13,271 bases of DNA from positions 1 through 13,271 of the forward strand of contig CAZXEU010000137.1 in the NCBI GenBank assembly GCA_964639665.1, written 5' to 3'. Both the position numbers and the translations under genes were made by a program. Below, piece after piece: positions 1-6,970 of this stretch. How positions within the stretch are numbered: position 1 is the stretch's first letter; every line of letters starts with the position of its first letter. Source of the DNA: CAZXEU01 sp964639665. GTDB taxonomy: Bacteria; Bacteroidota; Rhodothermia; Rhodothermales; Bin80. The notes under the pieces are model-generated. The model ran no database searches. It was not told the DNA's origin and saw nothing but the letters and a program-made list of their open reading frames with translations.

Positions 1-171
1 GGGCAGCGATACGTGCATGATCAGGTGCCCGTACCCGTCATCAATGCCCATGTCATCCGGACCCTCGGAGAATGTACTCAGACTCATGAATTCTCCGCCA
101 AAGCAGTCGCGGTAGTATTCAAATGCCTCCCGGCAGTTGTCCTGAAAGGTGAGGTATGTGTTGATCTTCAT
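1..171 (-). CDS. VOC family (PhnB/glyoxalase-like) protein, N-terminal part
   Basis: The minus strand is open from an ATG at 169-171 to the window edge, giving 57 codons without a stop. It is cut by the window, so its C-terminal part is unseen. The protein starts MKINTYLTFQDNCREAFEYY, followed by RDCFGGEFMSLSTFSE and a GYGHLIMHVSL segment. This is the beta-alpha-beta opening of PhnB-like VOC (vicinal oxygen chelate) proteins, whose N-terminus usually reads YLxFxGNCREAFxFYxxxFGG. Such proteins are small, cytoplasmic and about 140-160 residues long. Most have no assigned substrate despite older names such as '3-demethylubiquinone methyltransferase', so I assign no reaction. There is no clear Shine-Dalgarno before the ATG. 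It lies on the same strand as hppA but about 440 bases downstream, so it is probably a separate transcription unit. Confidence 0.8.
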   Translation of the reverse strand, partial: MKINTYLTFQDNCREAFEYYRDCFGGEFMSLSTFSEGPDDMGIDDGYGHLIMHVSLP

Positions 172-611
172 GGCAAGATGCGAAGTGGTTTTCTGGTCGA
201 TATACGATGCATTTTGACTCCGGGATTCAAAGCGCGTGTCCGGCGCCTGACATGGCTGCTCGGGAGGTTCCAGAGCATATTCTGATACGGCGTCTTGCCC
301 ACTGCCTGCATGGAGGAGCGTCTGCCTTGACAAAGCAGGCGGCAATCGGCACGGTGGTGACTGCGGCGCCTGGCTGGTGACACTTGCGTTGGCAAACAAG
401 GCATTCGATGCTTCCGTCTACCGAGACTTCCAGGGACACCCATTCCAGCCAGTTCCCGTTATAGCCCGCCGGAGAGCAGCTCGATGCTGCGTCGGATATG
501 GACCTTATCGCCGCTTTCAACCTGTAGCAATGGACGTGCGACTGCATCGGCCTATCGACCGGAAGGGCTTCCCCTCGCTGCTCAGCGCGCCTGGGCGAGA
601 CGCATCGTGAT
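172..611. other. Non-coding or unrecognised stretch between VOC gene and hppA
   Basis: This 440-base gap has open frames of 77-139 codons on both strands. None has a recognisable motif, and their compositions (Arg, Ser and Cys rich) look like out-of-frame translation. A short hairpin, CTGCCTT-GAC-AAAGCAG, lies at 322-338 but has no U tract, so I do not call it a terminator. The stretch could be the spacer holding the 3' end of the hppA transcript and the promoter of the VOC gene, or the remains of a decayed gene. I see nothing that decides between these. Confidence 0.4.
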
Positions 612-2732
612 CTAGGCGATAAGCGGCGCGATGACGAGCGCCACAACTGCGATCAGCTTGATCAGGATATTGAGACTGGGGCCTGACGTGTCCTTGAAGG
701 GGTCTCCCACAGTGTCTCCCACGACCGCGGCCCGGTGCGCCTCGGTGCCTTTGCCCAGCTGAGTGCCCTCGATCTTGAGTCCGCTCTCAATGCGCTTCTT
801 GGCGTTATCCCATGCGCCCCCCGCGTTGGACTGGAATATGGCAAACAGTACACCCGATACGGTCACGCCGACCAGCAGCCCGCCGAGCATGTCCTTGTCG
901 ATGAATCCGATCGCCACAGGTGCCGCGAGCGCCAACAGCCCGGGCGCAATCATTTCCCGAATGGCCGCAGCCGTGGAGATGTCGACGCACTTTTCGTACT
1001 CCGCCGTCGCAGTCCCCTCCCGAAGCCCCGGAATTTCGGCAAACTGCCTTCCGACTTCCCGGATCATGTCCGCTGACGCACGTCCGACAGCTCCCATGGC
1101 CATGGCGCTGAACACGTAGGGTAGCACGGCGCCGATCAACAGTCCCGCCAGAATCCTCGGATCGGCCACATCGATCGTTTCCACCCTGGCCTGCTGCATG
1201 AACGCCGCGAACAGGGCCAGTGCTGTCAGCGCGGCAGACCCGATGGCGAATCCCTTGCCGATGGCGGCCGTGGTGTTGCCCACTGCGTCAAGCGCATCGG
1301 TCCGCTCTCGGACCTCAGCCGGAAGATGGGCCATCTCGGCAATGCCTCCGGCGTTGTCGGATATGGGACCGTAAGCATCCACCGCGAGCTGAATGCCTGT
1401 CACGGACAGCATGCCAACCGCCGCTATAGCAATTCCGTAGAGTCCGGCAAACCAGTACGCCCCCACTATGGCCAGCGCGATAACGAGTGCGGGGATGGCC
1501 GTCGAATACATGCCCACACCCAGACCGGATATGATGTTGGTGGCCGCACCCGTCATGCTCTGCTTCGCAATGCCAAAGGTCGGCTTGGTGGTCGTGGACG
1601 TGAAGTACTCGGTTGCCAGACCGATGATGACCCCCGCCGCAAGGCCGATGACGACGGCGTAGAATACGCCCAGCGAGGTATACTCGAAGGTGCCCACGAT
1701 GGGCGTAGTGGCCGTCCAGCTCTCCGGAAGCATCCACCGGATGAACACGAAGGAAACGAGCACCATTATGGCGCTGGCTCCGAACTCGCCCGCGTTGAGC
1801 GCCACCTGAGGATTACCGCCTTCCCGTACGCGGACGAAGAACGATCCCAGAATGGCTACCAGTATGCCGGCGCCGGCAAGCACGAGCGGCAGCAGAACGG
1901 CTGCCAGACTGCCCGAGGCAAGGTCCATAGTACCGAAGACGCCAAGGAAGCCTGTGCCCAGAACCATGGTACCGATGATGGATCCTACATAGCTCTCGAA
2001 CAGGTCCGCTCCCATCCCGGCCACGTCCCCTACGTTGTCACCCACGTTGTCCGCAATGGTGGCCGGATTGCGGGGGTCGTCTTCCGGAATGCCTTCGTAT
2101 ACCTTGCCCGCCAGATCTGCGCCCACGTCCGCCGCCTTTGTGTAAATGCCGCCACCGACGCGCGCAAACAGCGCAATGGAGGAGGCCCCGAGAGAAAAGC
2201 CGGCAATCACGTTGACGACGCGCAGATCCGTCCAGACCGTAGCGTTGTTGTAGGTCAGAAACAGGAGGCCCAGACCCAGGACGCCTAGCCCGACTACGCT
2301 CAGTCCCATGACGAGCCCTCCGGAGAAGGCAACCTGCAGGGCAGGCGTCAGGCCTCGTCTCGCGGCATTGGTTGTCCTCACATTCGCCTTCGTGGCTACG
2401 GTCATGCCGATAAAGCCGGCAAGACCGGAACACAGGGCCCCAATGAGAAACGAAACGGCCACGAGCGGCGAATTGATCACCTCGCCGTCCAGTGCGCGCT
2501 CACTCGCATTGGCCAGCGCAAGAATGACGGCCATGGAGGCCACAAAGATGAAAAGCACGCGGTATTCGCGCCGCAGGAAGGCCCGCGCCCCGCTGGCTAT
2601 ATACGACGCTATATCTCGCATGGCGTCCGTGCCCGGATCCTGACGGACAACCCAGCGCGCGCGCATAAGCGCAACGGCCAGCGCCACGACTCCGGTTAAG
2701 GGAACAAGGATGGAAATTAATTGCACCGACAT
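612..2732 (-). CDS. hppA: Membrane-bound ion-pumping pyrophosphatase, K+-dependent type, probably Na+-translocating
   Basis: The enzyme hydrolyses cytoplasmic pyrophosphate and uses the energy to pump Na+ and/or H+ out across the inner membrane. The 706-residue product has many hydrophobic helices and all the hallmark motifs: DVGADLAGKVYEGIPEDDPR (from residue 202), DNVGDNVGDVAGMGADLFE, DAYGPISDNAGGIAEM, and GDTVGDPFKDTSGPS near residues 672-686. At residues 485-490 it reads GNTTAA. Alanine in place of lysine there marks the K+-dependent subfamily. The DLFESY motif puts a glutamate at residue 246, the position typical of Na+-pumping enzymes; dual Na+/H+ pumping cannot be excluded. I start at the ATG at 2730-2732 (MSVQLISIL), because an upstream in-frame start at 2792 adds 20 non-membrane residues and would overlap pth. 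With this start, hppA begins 16 nt after the pth stop. It is the last gene of the cluster. Confidence 0.96.
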   Translation of the reverse strand: MSVQLISILVPLTGVVALAVALMRARWVVRQDPGTDAMRDIASYIASGARAFLRREYRVLFIFVASMAVILALANASERALDGEVINSPLVAVSFLIGALCSGLAGFIGMTVATKANVRTTNAARRGLTPALQVAFSGGLVMGLSVVGLGVLGLGLLFLTYNNATVWTDLRVVNVIAGFSLGASSIALFARVGGGIYTKAADVGADLAGKVYEGIPEDDPRNPATIADNVGDNVGDVAGMGADLFESYVGSIIGTMVLGTGFLGVFGTMDLASGSLAAVLLPLVLAGAGILVAILGSFFVRVREGGNPQVALNAGEFGASAIMVLVSFVFIRWMLPESWTATTPIVGTFEYTSLGVFYAVVIGLAAGVIIGLATEYFTSTTTKPTFGIAKQSMTGAATNIISGLGVGMYSTAIPALVIALAIVGAYWFAGLYGIAIAAVGMLSVTGIQLAVDAYGPISDNAGGIAEMAHLPAEVRERTDALDAVGNTTAAIGKGFAIGSAALTALALFAAFMQQARVETIDVADPRILAGLLIGAVLPYVFSAMAMGAVGRASADMIREVGRQFAEIPGLREGTATAEYEKCVDISTAAAIREMIAPGLLALAAPVAIGFIDKDMLGGLLVGVTVSGVLFAIFQSNAGGAWDNAKKRIESGLKIEGTQLGKGTEAHRAAVVGDTVGDPFKDTSGPSLNILIKLIAVVALVIAPLIA

Positions 2733-2748
2733 CTTGATCAGTCTCGCA

Positions 2749-3363
2749 TTATGAAGTAGTAGGCAAATCCTCCGCGTCCGGATTGGTGCCACGATTAAAC
2801 CTGTTCATGGCCGGCACGATACCGTCCGTGACGAAGACACTCGCCGCCTGTGTCGCCCGCTCCAGCACCCGGTCCACGGCGGGCTGCTCCTCTTCCGCAA
2901 ACGGAGACAATACGTAGTCGGACTGCCGGCCGCGGCCGAAATCACCGCCGACGCCGAGCCGAAGCCGCGGAAAAGCGGTCGTGCCAAGTCGATCTGCTAT
3001 GTCCTGCATGCCGTTGTGGCCGCCTGCGCCGCCTGCCGCCCGAATGCGGAGCGCACCCAGCGGAAGGTATATGTCGTCCACCACAACCAGCATATCCTGC
3101 GGCGCAAGCGCGTACCGACGCACCAGGCCCTGTATTGCCGTGCCGCTTCTGTTCATGTACGTCTGCGGCTTGGCCAGCACAACCCTGCGACCCCTGATTC
3201 GGGCTTGGGCAACCAGTGCCCGAGCACGGCCGTCCTCTTTGAATGTTGCACGGCAGCGCTCCGCGATTGCATCCACTACCAAGAATCCTACGTTATGCCG
3301 CGTAGTCGCATATTGCCGATCAGGATTGCCAAGCCCAACGAGGAGCCGTCGACCTTGCGCCAT
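2749..3363 (-). CDS. pth: Peptidyl-tRNA hydrolase
   Basis: Pth cleaves the ester bond of peptidyl-tRNAs released from stalled ribosomes and so recycles tRNA in the cytosol. The 204-residue protein has the bacterial Pth motifs in order: GLGNP (10-14), TRHNVGF with the catalytic His23, KPQTYMNRSG (65-74) with the substrate-binding Asn71, VVDDIYLPLG with Asp96/Asp97, and GGAGGHNGM (111-119) with Asn117. Length is normal for the family (about 190-205), and the C-terminal SDYVLSPF segment is also conserved. It follows rplY by 42 nt and precedes hppA by 16 nt on the same strand. Clustering of prs, rplY and pth is widespread in bacteria and supports the call. The ATG at 3361-3363 is preceded only by a weak GGGAC-like sequence. 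Confidence 0.97.
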   Translation of the reverse strand: MAQGRRLLVGLGNPDRQYATTRHNVGFLVVDAIAERCRATFKEDGRARALVAQARIRGRRVVLAKPQTYMNRSGTAIQGLVRRYALAPQDMLVVVDDIYLPLGALRIRAAGGAGGHNGMQDIADRLGTTAFPRLRLGVGGDFGRGRQSDYVLSPFAEEEQPAVDRVLERATQAASVFVTDGIVPAMNRFNRGTNPDAEDLPTTS

Positions 3364-3405
3364 TGTATCCGTCCCGATCCGGTCTGACCGATGTGCGGCG
3401 TCAGG

Positions 3406-4005
3406 TTACTCTTCCAGTATCTCAACAGTCTCCTCGTCTTCCTCCTCCGTCTCTTCTTCTATCATGCGCGGGCGCAGAATCGTAAAGAGTATCTGATCAT
3501 CCGGTGCCAGGAAATCCAGGTTCTCAAAATCGAGATCCCGGACGTGTACCGCCTGGCCAATGTCCACGTCCGCTACGTCCACTTCGACCTGGGACGGAAT
3601 ATGGCGGGGAAGGCAGGACACCACGAGCTCGTTGAGCACGGCACGGACATTGCCGCCACGGGTCTGGCCCACCGGCGTACCCCTGTATCGGATGGGAATG
3701 GTCAGCGTTACGCGGCTTCCTTCATGCAGTACCTGGAAGTCCGCGTGCATGGGACGATCCGTTACGGGGTGGAAGGCAATGTCCTTGACAATGCAGCGCC
3801 AGGTGTCATCACCCAGACTTACGTTTACAAGGTGCGTCTCATTGGTGTAAATCAGAAGACCTAGACTTTTTTCTGACACCTTGAAAACCACCGGATCCGT
3901 GCTCATTCCATACAGCACGCACGGGACGTCGCCGCTGCGCCGGGCGGCCCGGGCCCCCTTCTTACCGGGTGCCCGACTCCGGGCATCAAGTGATATAACG
4001 TCCAT
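3406..4005 (-). CDS. rplY: 50S ribosomal protein L25 (general stress protein Ctc form)
   Basis: This is a 5S rRNA-binding protein of the large ribosomal subunit. At 199 residues it is the long, two-domain Ctc/TL5 form rather than the roughly 95-residue E. coli L25. The N-terminal domain (about residues 1-95) has the basic KKGARAARRSGDVPCVLYG segment, then IVKDIAFHPVTDRPMHADF, which is the conserved 5S RNA-binding region. The C-terminal beta domain contains IPIRYRGTPVG and LNELVVSCLPRHIPSQVEVD. The last 18 residues are almost all acidic (IEEETEEEDEETVEILEE), which is common in long L25 proteins. It begins 11 nt after the prs stop codon, in the usual prs-rplY-pth order. No Shine-Dalgarno is visible before the ATG. 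Confidence 0.96.
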   Translation of the reverse strand: MDVISLDARSRAPGKKGARAARRSGDVPCVLYGMSTDPVVFKVSEKSLGLLIYTNETHLVNVSLGDDTWRCIVKDIAFHPVTDRPMHADFQVLHEGSRVTLTIPIRYRGTPVGQTRGGNVRAVLNELVVSCLPRHIPSQVEVDVADVDIGQAVHVRDLDFENLDFLAPDDQILFTILRPRMIEEETEEEDEETVEILEE

Positions 4006-4016
4006 GACTTAACTGG

Positions 4017-4958
4017 TTACGGCCTGAATAGCGTTGATACCGAGGCATCCGTCGATATGCGGGTGATGGCATCGGCAAACATGGGCGCAACGCCTACCAC
4101 CTCGATCTTGTCCGAGCTGCGCCTAAGGGGGATACTGTCCGTCACAATCAGCCGGTCAAGGGCAGAATCTTCTACGCGTGCGTAGGCCGGACCGGAAAGC
4201 AGCGCATGCGTGCATGCAGCCGTAATCCTGCGTGCGCCGGCATCCCGAAGCGCGTTCGCGGCACTGGTAAGTGTGCCCGCGGTATCGATCATGTCATCAA
4301 TAAGCAACACGTTCCGCCCCTCGATATTGCCGATAATATTGACTACTTCCGCCTCGTTCTGGATCGGCCGCCGCTTGTCGATGACCGCCAGATCAGAGTG
4401 CAATCGGTTTGCGTAGGCCCTTGCCATCTTGATGGCCCCTACATCCGGGGCAACAACCACGACGTTGGTCTCGCGCAATCCGCTCAAGTAGTCCGTGAAA
4501 ACACCGGATGCATACAGGTGATCCACCGGAACGTCGAAGAACCCTTGAATCTGGGAGGCATGCAAATCCATGGTCAGGACGCGGTCTATGCCCGCCACGG
4601 CAAGCATATCCGCCATGAGCTTGGCGGCGATCGCAACGCGCGGCTGGTCCTTGCGCTCCTGCCGGGCGTAGCCGAAGTAGGGCACTACGGCGTTGATCCG
4701 CGCCGCGGAGGCACGCTTGGCCGCGTCCACCAGCAGGAGCAGCTCCATCCAGTGGTCGGCATTGGGATACGTGCTTTGCACAATAAAGATATCGCGCCCC
4801 CGAATCGACTCTTCGTAACGCACATAAATCTCGCCGTCGGCAAACGTCTTGCGCGTAAGCAGACCCAGTTCCTGGCCATAGGACTCGGCTATGCGCGCCG
4901 CAAGGGCGGGATTGCTGCTACCCGCAAAGATCCCGATGGGCAGGTCAGTCGAAACCAT
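4017..4958 (-). CDS. prs: Ribose-phosphate pyrophosphokinase (PRPP synthetase)
   Basis: The enzyme transfers pyrophosphate from ATP to ribose 5-phosphate, giving PRPP for purine, pyrimidine, histidine, tryptophan and NAD synthesis. The class I protein of about 313 residues shows IFAGSSNPALA at the N-terminus, FADGEIYVRYEESIRGRDIF, the Mg-ATP flexible-loop region YFGYARQERKD, MDLHASQIQGFFDVPVDHL, VVVAPDVGA (often SPDxGG), and the PRPP-binding loop VLLIDDMIDTAGT. I use the ATG at 4956-4958 (MVSTDLPIG). A GTG two codons upstream (4964) is in frame and would give 315 residues. Neither has a clear ribosome-binding site. The gene starts 19 nt downstream of tRNA-Gln and ends 11 nt before rplY, so it is probably cotranscribed with both. 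Confidence 0.97.
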   Translation of the reverse strand: MVSTDLPIGIFAGSSNPALAARIAESYGQELGLLTRKTFADGEIYVRYEESIRGRDIFIVQSTYPNADHWMELLLLVDAAKRASAARINAVVPYFGYARQERKDQPRVAIAAKLMADMLAVAGIDRVLTMDLHASQIQGFFDVPVDHLYASGVFTDYLSGLRETNVVVVAPDVGAIKMARAYANRLHSDLAVIDKRRPIQNEAEVVNIIGNIEGRNVLLIDDMIDTAGTLTSAANALRDAGARRITAACTHALLSGPAYARVEDSALDRLIVTDSIPLRRSSDKIEVVGVAPMFADAITRISTDASVSTLFRP

Positions 4959-4977
4959 CGTCACAAGGATAGCTGTG

Positions 4978-5048
4978 TTGCCCGGGGAGGACTCGAACCT
5001 CCACCGACGGCTCCAAAGGCCGCTGTCCTGCCATTAGACGACCGGGCA
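4978..5048 (-). tRNA. tRNA-Gln (anticodon UUG)
   Basis: The minus strand from 5048 to 4978 folds into a complete 71-nt cloverleaf. The acceptor stem is TGCCCGG/CCGGGCA, including the U1-A72 pair typical of tRNA-Gln. The D arm is GTC-TAATGGCAG-GAC, and the anticodon arm is GCGGC-CTTTGGA-GCCGT with anticodon TTG at 5014-5016. The variable loop is CGGT, the T arm is GGAGG-TTCGAGT-CCTCC, and the discriminator base is A. The 3' CCA is not encoded (CAC follows), so it must be added by CCA-adding enzyme. It lies 19 nt upstream of prs on the same strand, so the prs mRNA leader would be freed by tRNA 3' processing if they share a transcript. Confidence 0.95.
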
Positions 5049-5109
5049 AGGTTGACACACATTTTGCCGGCTCGGGAGAACCTGACCCTTTTGTTGGCAT
5101 AAGCCTGCG

Positions 5110-5138
5110 AATATAGCCAAGTACGTGTTCAAAATAAA
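5110..5138 (-). promoter_or_regulatory. Possible promoter for the tRNA-Gln/prs cluster
   Basis: Upstream of tRNA-Gln on the minus strand there is a TATATT (-10-like, 5110-5115) preceded by TTTATT (-35-like, 5133-5138) with a 17-nt spacer. Transcription would begin about 55 nt before the tRNA. The -10 hexamer is good but the -35 is weak. In Bacteroidota-type promoters (TTTG then TAnnTTTG) the fit is only partial: TATATTCG, preceded by TTTG at a shorter than usual distance. The location in a short divergent intergenic region is the main support. Confidence 0.25.
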
Positions 5139-5197
5139 GGTCGGCAGAGACATCCACGCCGTCCCATTCTGGCACCAGCAAGCAGCCATCCAGCGTC

Positions 5198-5977
5198 ATG
5201 CAACAGGAACCCCTAATCGGAGTCGTGGGCGGCATGGGGCCCTATGCCGGCGTTGACCTCGTCCGGAAGATATTCGACGAAACGCACGCCGAATCCGACC
5301 AGGAGCACCTGCCCGTTACCCTGGTTTCGTATGCCCACCGCATTCGGGACAGGAGCTCCTTTATCCTGGGCCAGGACCCGGTCAATCCCGCATGCAGCAT
5401 AGCAGACGCGCTGGAGGACCTTGATCGAGTCGGTGCAACCGTGGCCGGCATGCCCTGCAACAGCGCGCATGCGCCCGTCATCTTTGACGCCGTGGTCGAG
5501 GCGCTTGATCGCCGAGGCATCAGGCTCCGCCTCCTGAACCTGATCACCGAGGCCCTCGCGCTTGCGCAAGAATCCGTGCCGGGCATCCAGCGAATCGGTC
5601 CCCTTTCCACGTTTGGCCTGCACACCGCGGGGCTGTACCGAAGCCGGATAGCTGCGGCCGGCCTGACGCCCGTAATGCCGACGGAGGACATGGCGGAGAA
5701 CGTGGTGCACCGCGCGATCTTCGATCCCGCCTTCGGCATCAAGGCACATTCCAATCCGGTACCGGGAAAAGCCCGAGATCTCGTGCTCAAGGCCGTACGG
5801 CATATGAAGGAAAGAGGGGCCGAGGCCGTGATCCTGGGCTGCACGGAGCTTCCGCTCGCGGTCGGCGAAGCGTGCTTCGACGGCATTCCGCTCATAGACT
5901 CCACGCGGGCCCTAGCGCGCGGCCTCATCAGGGAAACGTATCCGGAGAAGCTTCGGCCGCTTGCCATAGCGGGCTGA
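5198..5977 (+). CDS. Aspartate/glutamate racemase family protein
   Basis: This is a cofactor-independent amino-acid racemase of the Asp/Glu/hydantoin racemase superfamily, which uses two cysteines as the acid/base pair. The 259-residue protein begins with GVVGGMGPYAG (8-18), the family's N-terminal glycine signature. Both catalytic cysteines are present, in MPCNSAH (Cys87) and GCTELPL (Cys215). The GMGP start and TELPL context fit the aspartate racemase/YgeA branch better than MurI, but the substrate (L-Asp, L-Glu or another amino acid) cannot be read from sequence. The family is cytoplasmic, and I see no signal peptide. It is the first gene of the plus-strand operon, 43 nt before the UDP-glucuronate decarboxylase gene. 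Its link to sugar-nucleotide synthesis may be coincidental. The ATG at 5198 is the only start that retains the full N-terminus, and it lacks an obvious Shine-Dalgarno. Confidence 0.9.
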   Translation: MQQEPLIGVVGGMGPYAGVDLVRKIFDETHAESDQEHLPVTLVSYAHRIRDRSSFILGQDPVNPACSIADALEDLDRVGATVAGMPCNSAHAPVIFDAVVEALDRRGIRLRLLNLITEALALAQESVPGIQRIGPLSTFGLHTAGLYRSRIAAAGLTPVMPTEDMAENVVHRAIFDPAFGIKAHSNPVPGKARDLVLKAVRHMKERGAEAVILGCTELPLAVGEACFDGIPLIDSTRALARGLIRETYPEKLRPLAIAG

Positions 5978-6020
5978 TTCGCAGTCAGGCACCTAGTACA
6001 CCTAGTTTCGTAGAAGCCGG

Positions 6021-6968
6021 ATGCCGCGTACGGTGATTACCGGAGGTGCCGGTTTCCTGGGCTCACACCTCTGTGACCGGTTTCTGGCCGATGGACATAC
6101 AGTTGTATGCGTGGACAATTTCCTAACGGGATCACGCAAGAACGTAGCCCACCTGGACGATCATCCGCGTTTCGAGCTGGTCCGCCACGATGTAACGGAA
6201 TTCATTGACATACCGGGCGCCGTAGATTACGTACTGCATTTTGCCAGCCCTGCCTCTCCGATTGATTACCTTCGGCTTCCAATCCAGACCCTGAAAGTAG
6301 GGGCGCTCGGTACCCACAATGCATTGGGACTGACAAAAGTCAAGAAGGCGTGTTTCCTTCTTGCTTCAACCAGCGAAGTGTACGGCGATCCGCTTGAGCA
6401 CCCGCAGAGAGAAGACTACTGGGGCAATGTCAACCCAGTAGGCCTCCGGGGCGTCTATGACGAGGCCAAGCGCTTTGCTGAAGCGATTACGATGGCCTAT
6501 CATCGCTACCACGGAATCGATACCCGGATAGCGAGGATTTTCAACAGCTTCGGGCCCCGCATGCGCATGTACGATGGCCGTGCCCTGCCGAATTTCATGC
6601 GGCAGGCCCTCAGGAGAGAGCCGCTGACGATATACGGCACCGGCAAGCAGAGCCGCTCCTTCACGTACGTCGACGATACGGTTCAGGGTATTGTCCGGCT
6701 GCTGTTCAGCGAAGTCACGAATCCTGTCAACATCGGCAGCAGCGACGAGGTCAGCGTGCTGGAGTTTGCCCGGGAAATTCTGGCCATAACCGATAGCAGT
6801 AGCCCCCTCTCGTTTGCCCCTCTGCCCGCAGATGATCCCAAGAGCCGGCAGCCGGATACGACCCTGGCAAACCAGACCCTCGGGTGGCATGCCACGGTAC
6901 CCCGGCTCGAAGGGCTGCGGCGCACGCTAGACTACGTCAAATCGCGCCTGGCCAGCGAAGGGCCCTGA
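6021..6968 (+). CDS. UDP-glucuronate decarboxylase (UDP-xylose synthase)
   Basis: This extended short-chain dehydrogenase converts UDP-glucuronic acid to UDP-xylose and CO2 with bound NAD+. The 315-residue protein shows the Rossmann motif TGGAGFLGSHL (7-17) and the NAD-binding VDNFLTG. The segment FASPASPIDYLRLPIQTLKV (74-93) is highly diagnostic for UXS rather than for dTDP-glucose dehydratase or UDP-glucose epimerase. The active site is TSEVYGDP (Thr117, Ser118, Glu119) with RGVYDEAKRFAEA (Tyr146, Lys150). The downstream NSFGPRMRMYDGRALPNF and RSFTYVDDTVQGI motifs are also typical. Length fits the soluble bacterial enzyme, with no N-terminal membrane anchor. UDP-xylose serves glycan synthesis. 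The gene ends 2 nt before fcl, so the two are very likely cotranscribed and coupled. Confidence 0.93.
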   Translation: MPRTVITGGAGFLGSHLCDRFLADGHTVVCVDNFLTGSRKNVAHLDDHPRFELVRHDVTEFIDIPGAVDYVLHFASPASPIDYLRLPIQTLKVGALGTHNALGLTKVKKACFLLASTSEVYGDPLEHPQREDYWGNVNPVGLRGVYDEAKRFAEAITMAYHRYHGIDTRIARIFNSFGPRMRMYDGRALPNFMRQALRREPLTIYGTGKQSRSFTYVDDTVQGIVRLLFSEVTNPVNIGSSDEVSVLEFAREILAITDSSSPLSFAPLPADDPKSRQPDTTLANQTLGWHATVPRLEGLRRTLDYVKSRLASEGP

Positions 6969-6970
6969 CC

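Noticed and set aside
322..338. Hairpin CTGCCTT-GAC-AAAGCAG as a terminator
   Set aside because: The stem is only 7 bp with one wobble, the loop is 3 nt, and no T run follows on either strand. It is also far from the hppA stop codon.
1326..2288. Plus-strand open frame of 320 codons inside hppA
   Set aside because: It is antisense to the strongly conserved hppA coding sequence, is rich in Arg/Gly/His as expected for a shadow frame in GC-rich DNA, and has no recognisable motif.
2733..2792. N-terminal 20-residue extension of HppA
   Set aside because: The extension is Arg-rich (MAPIRTRRIC), overlaps the end of pth by 44 nt, and precedes the normal MSVQLISIL membrane start at 2732.
4206..5102. 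Plus-strand open frame of 298 codons over prs and tRNA-Gln
   Set aside because: It runs antisense through prs and across the tRNA gene, which cannot be coding on both strands here. No family features are visible.
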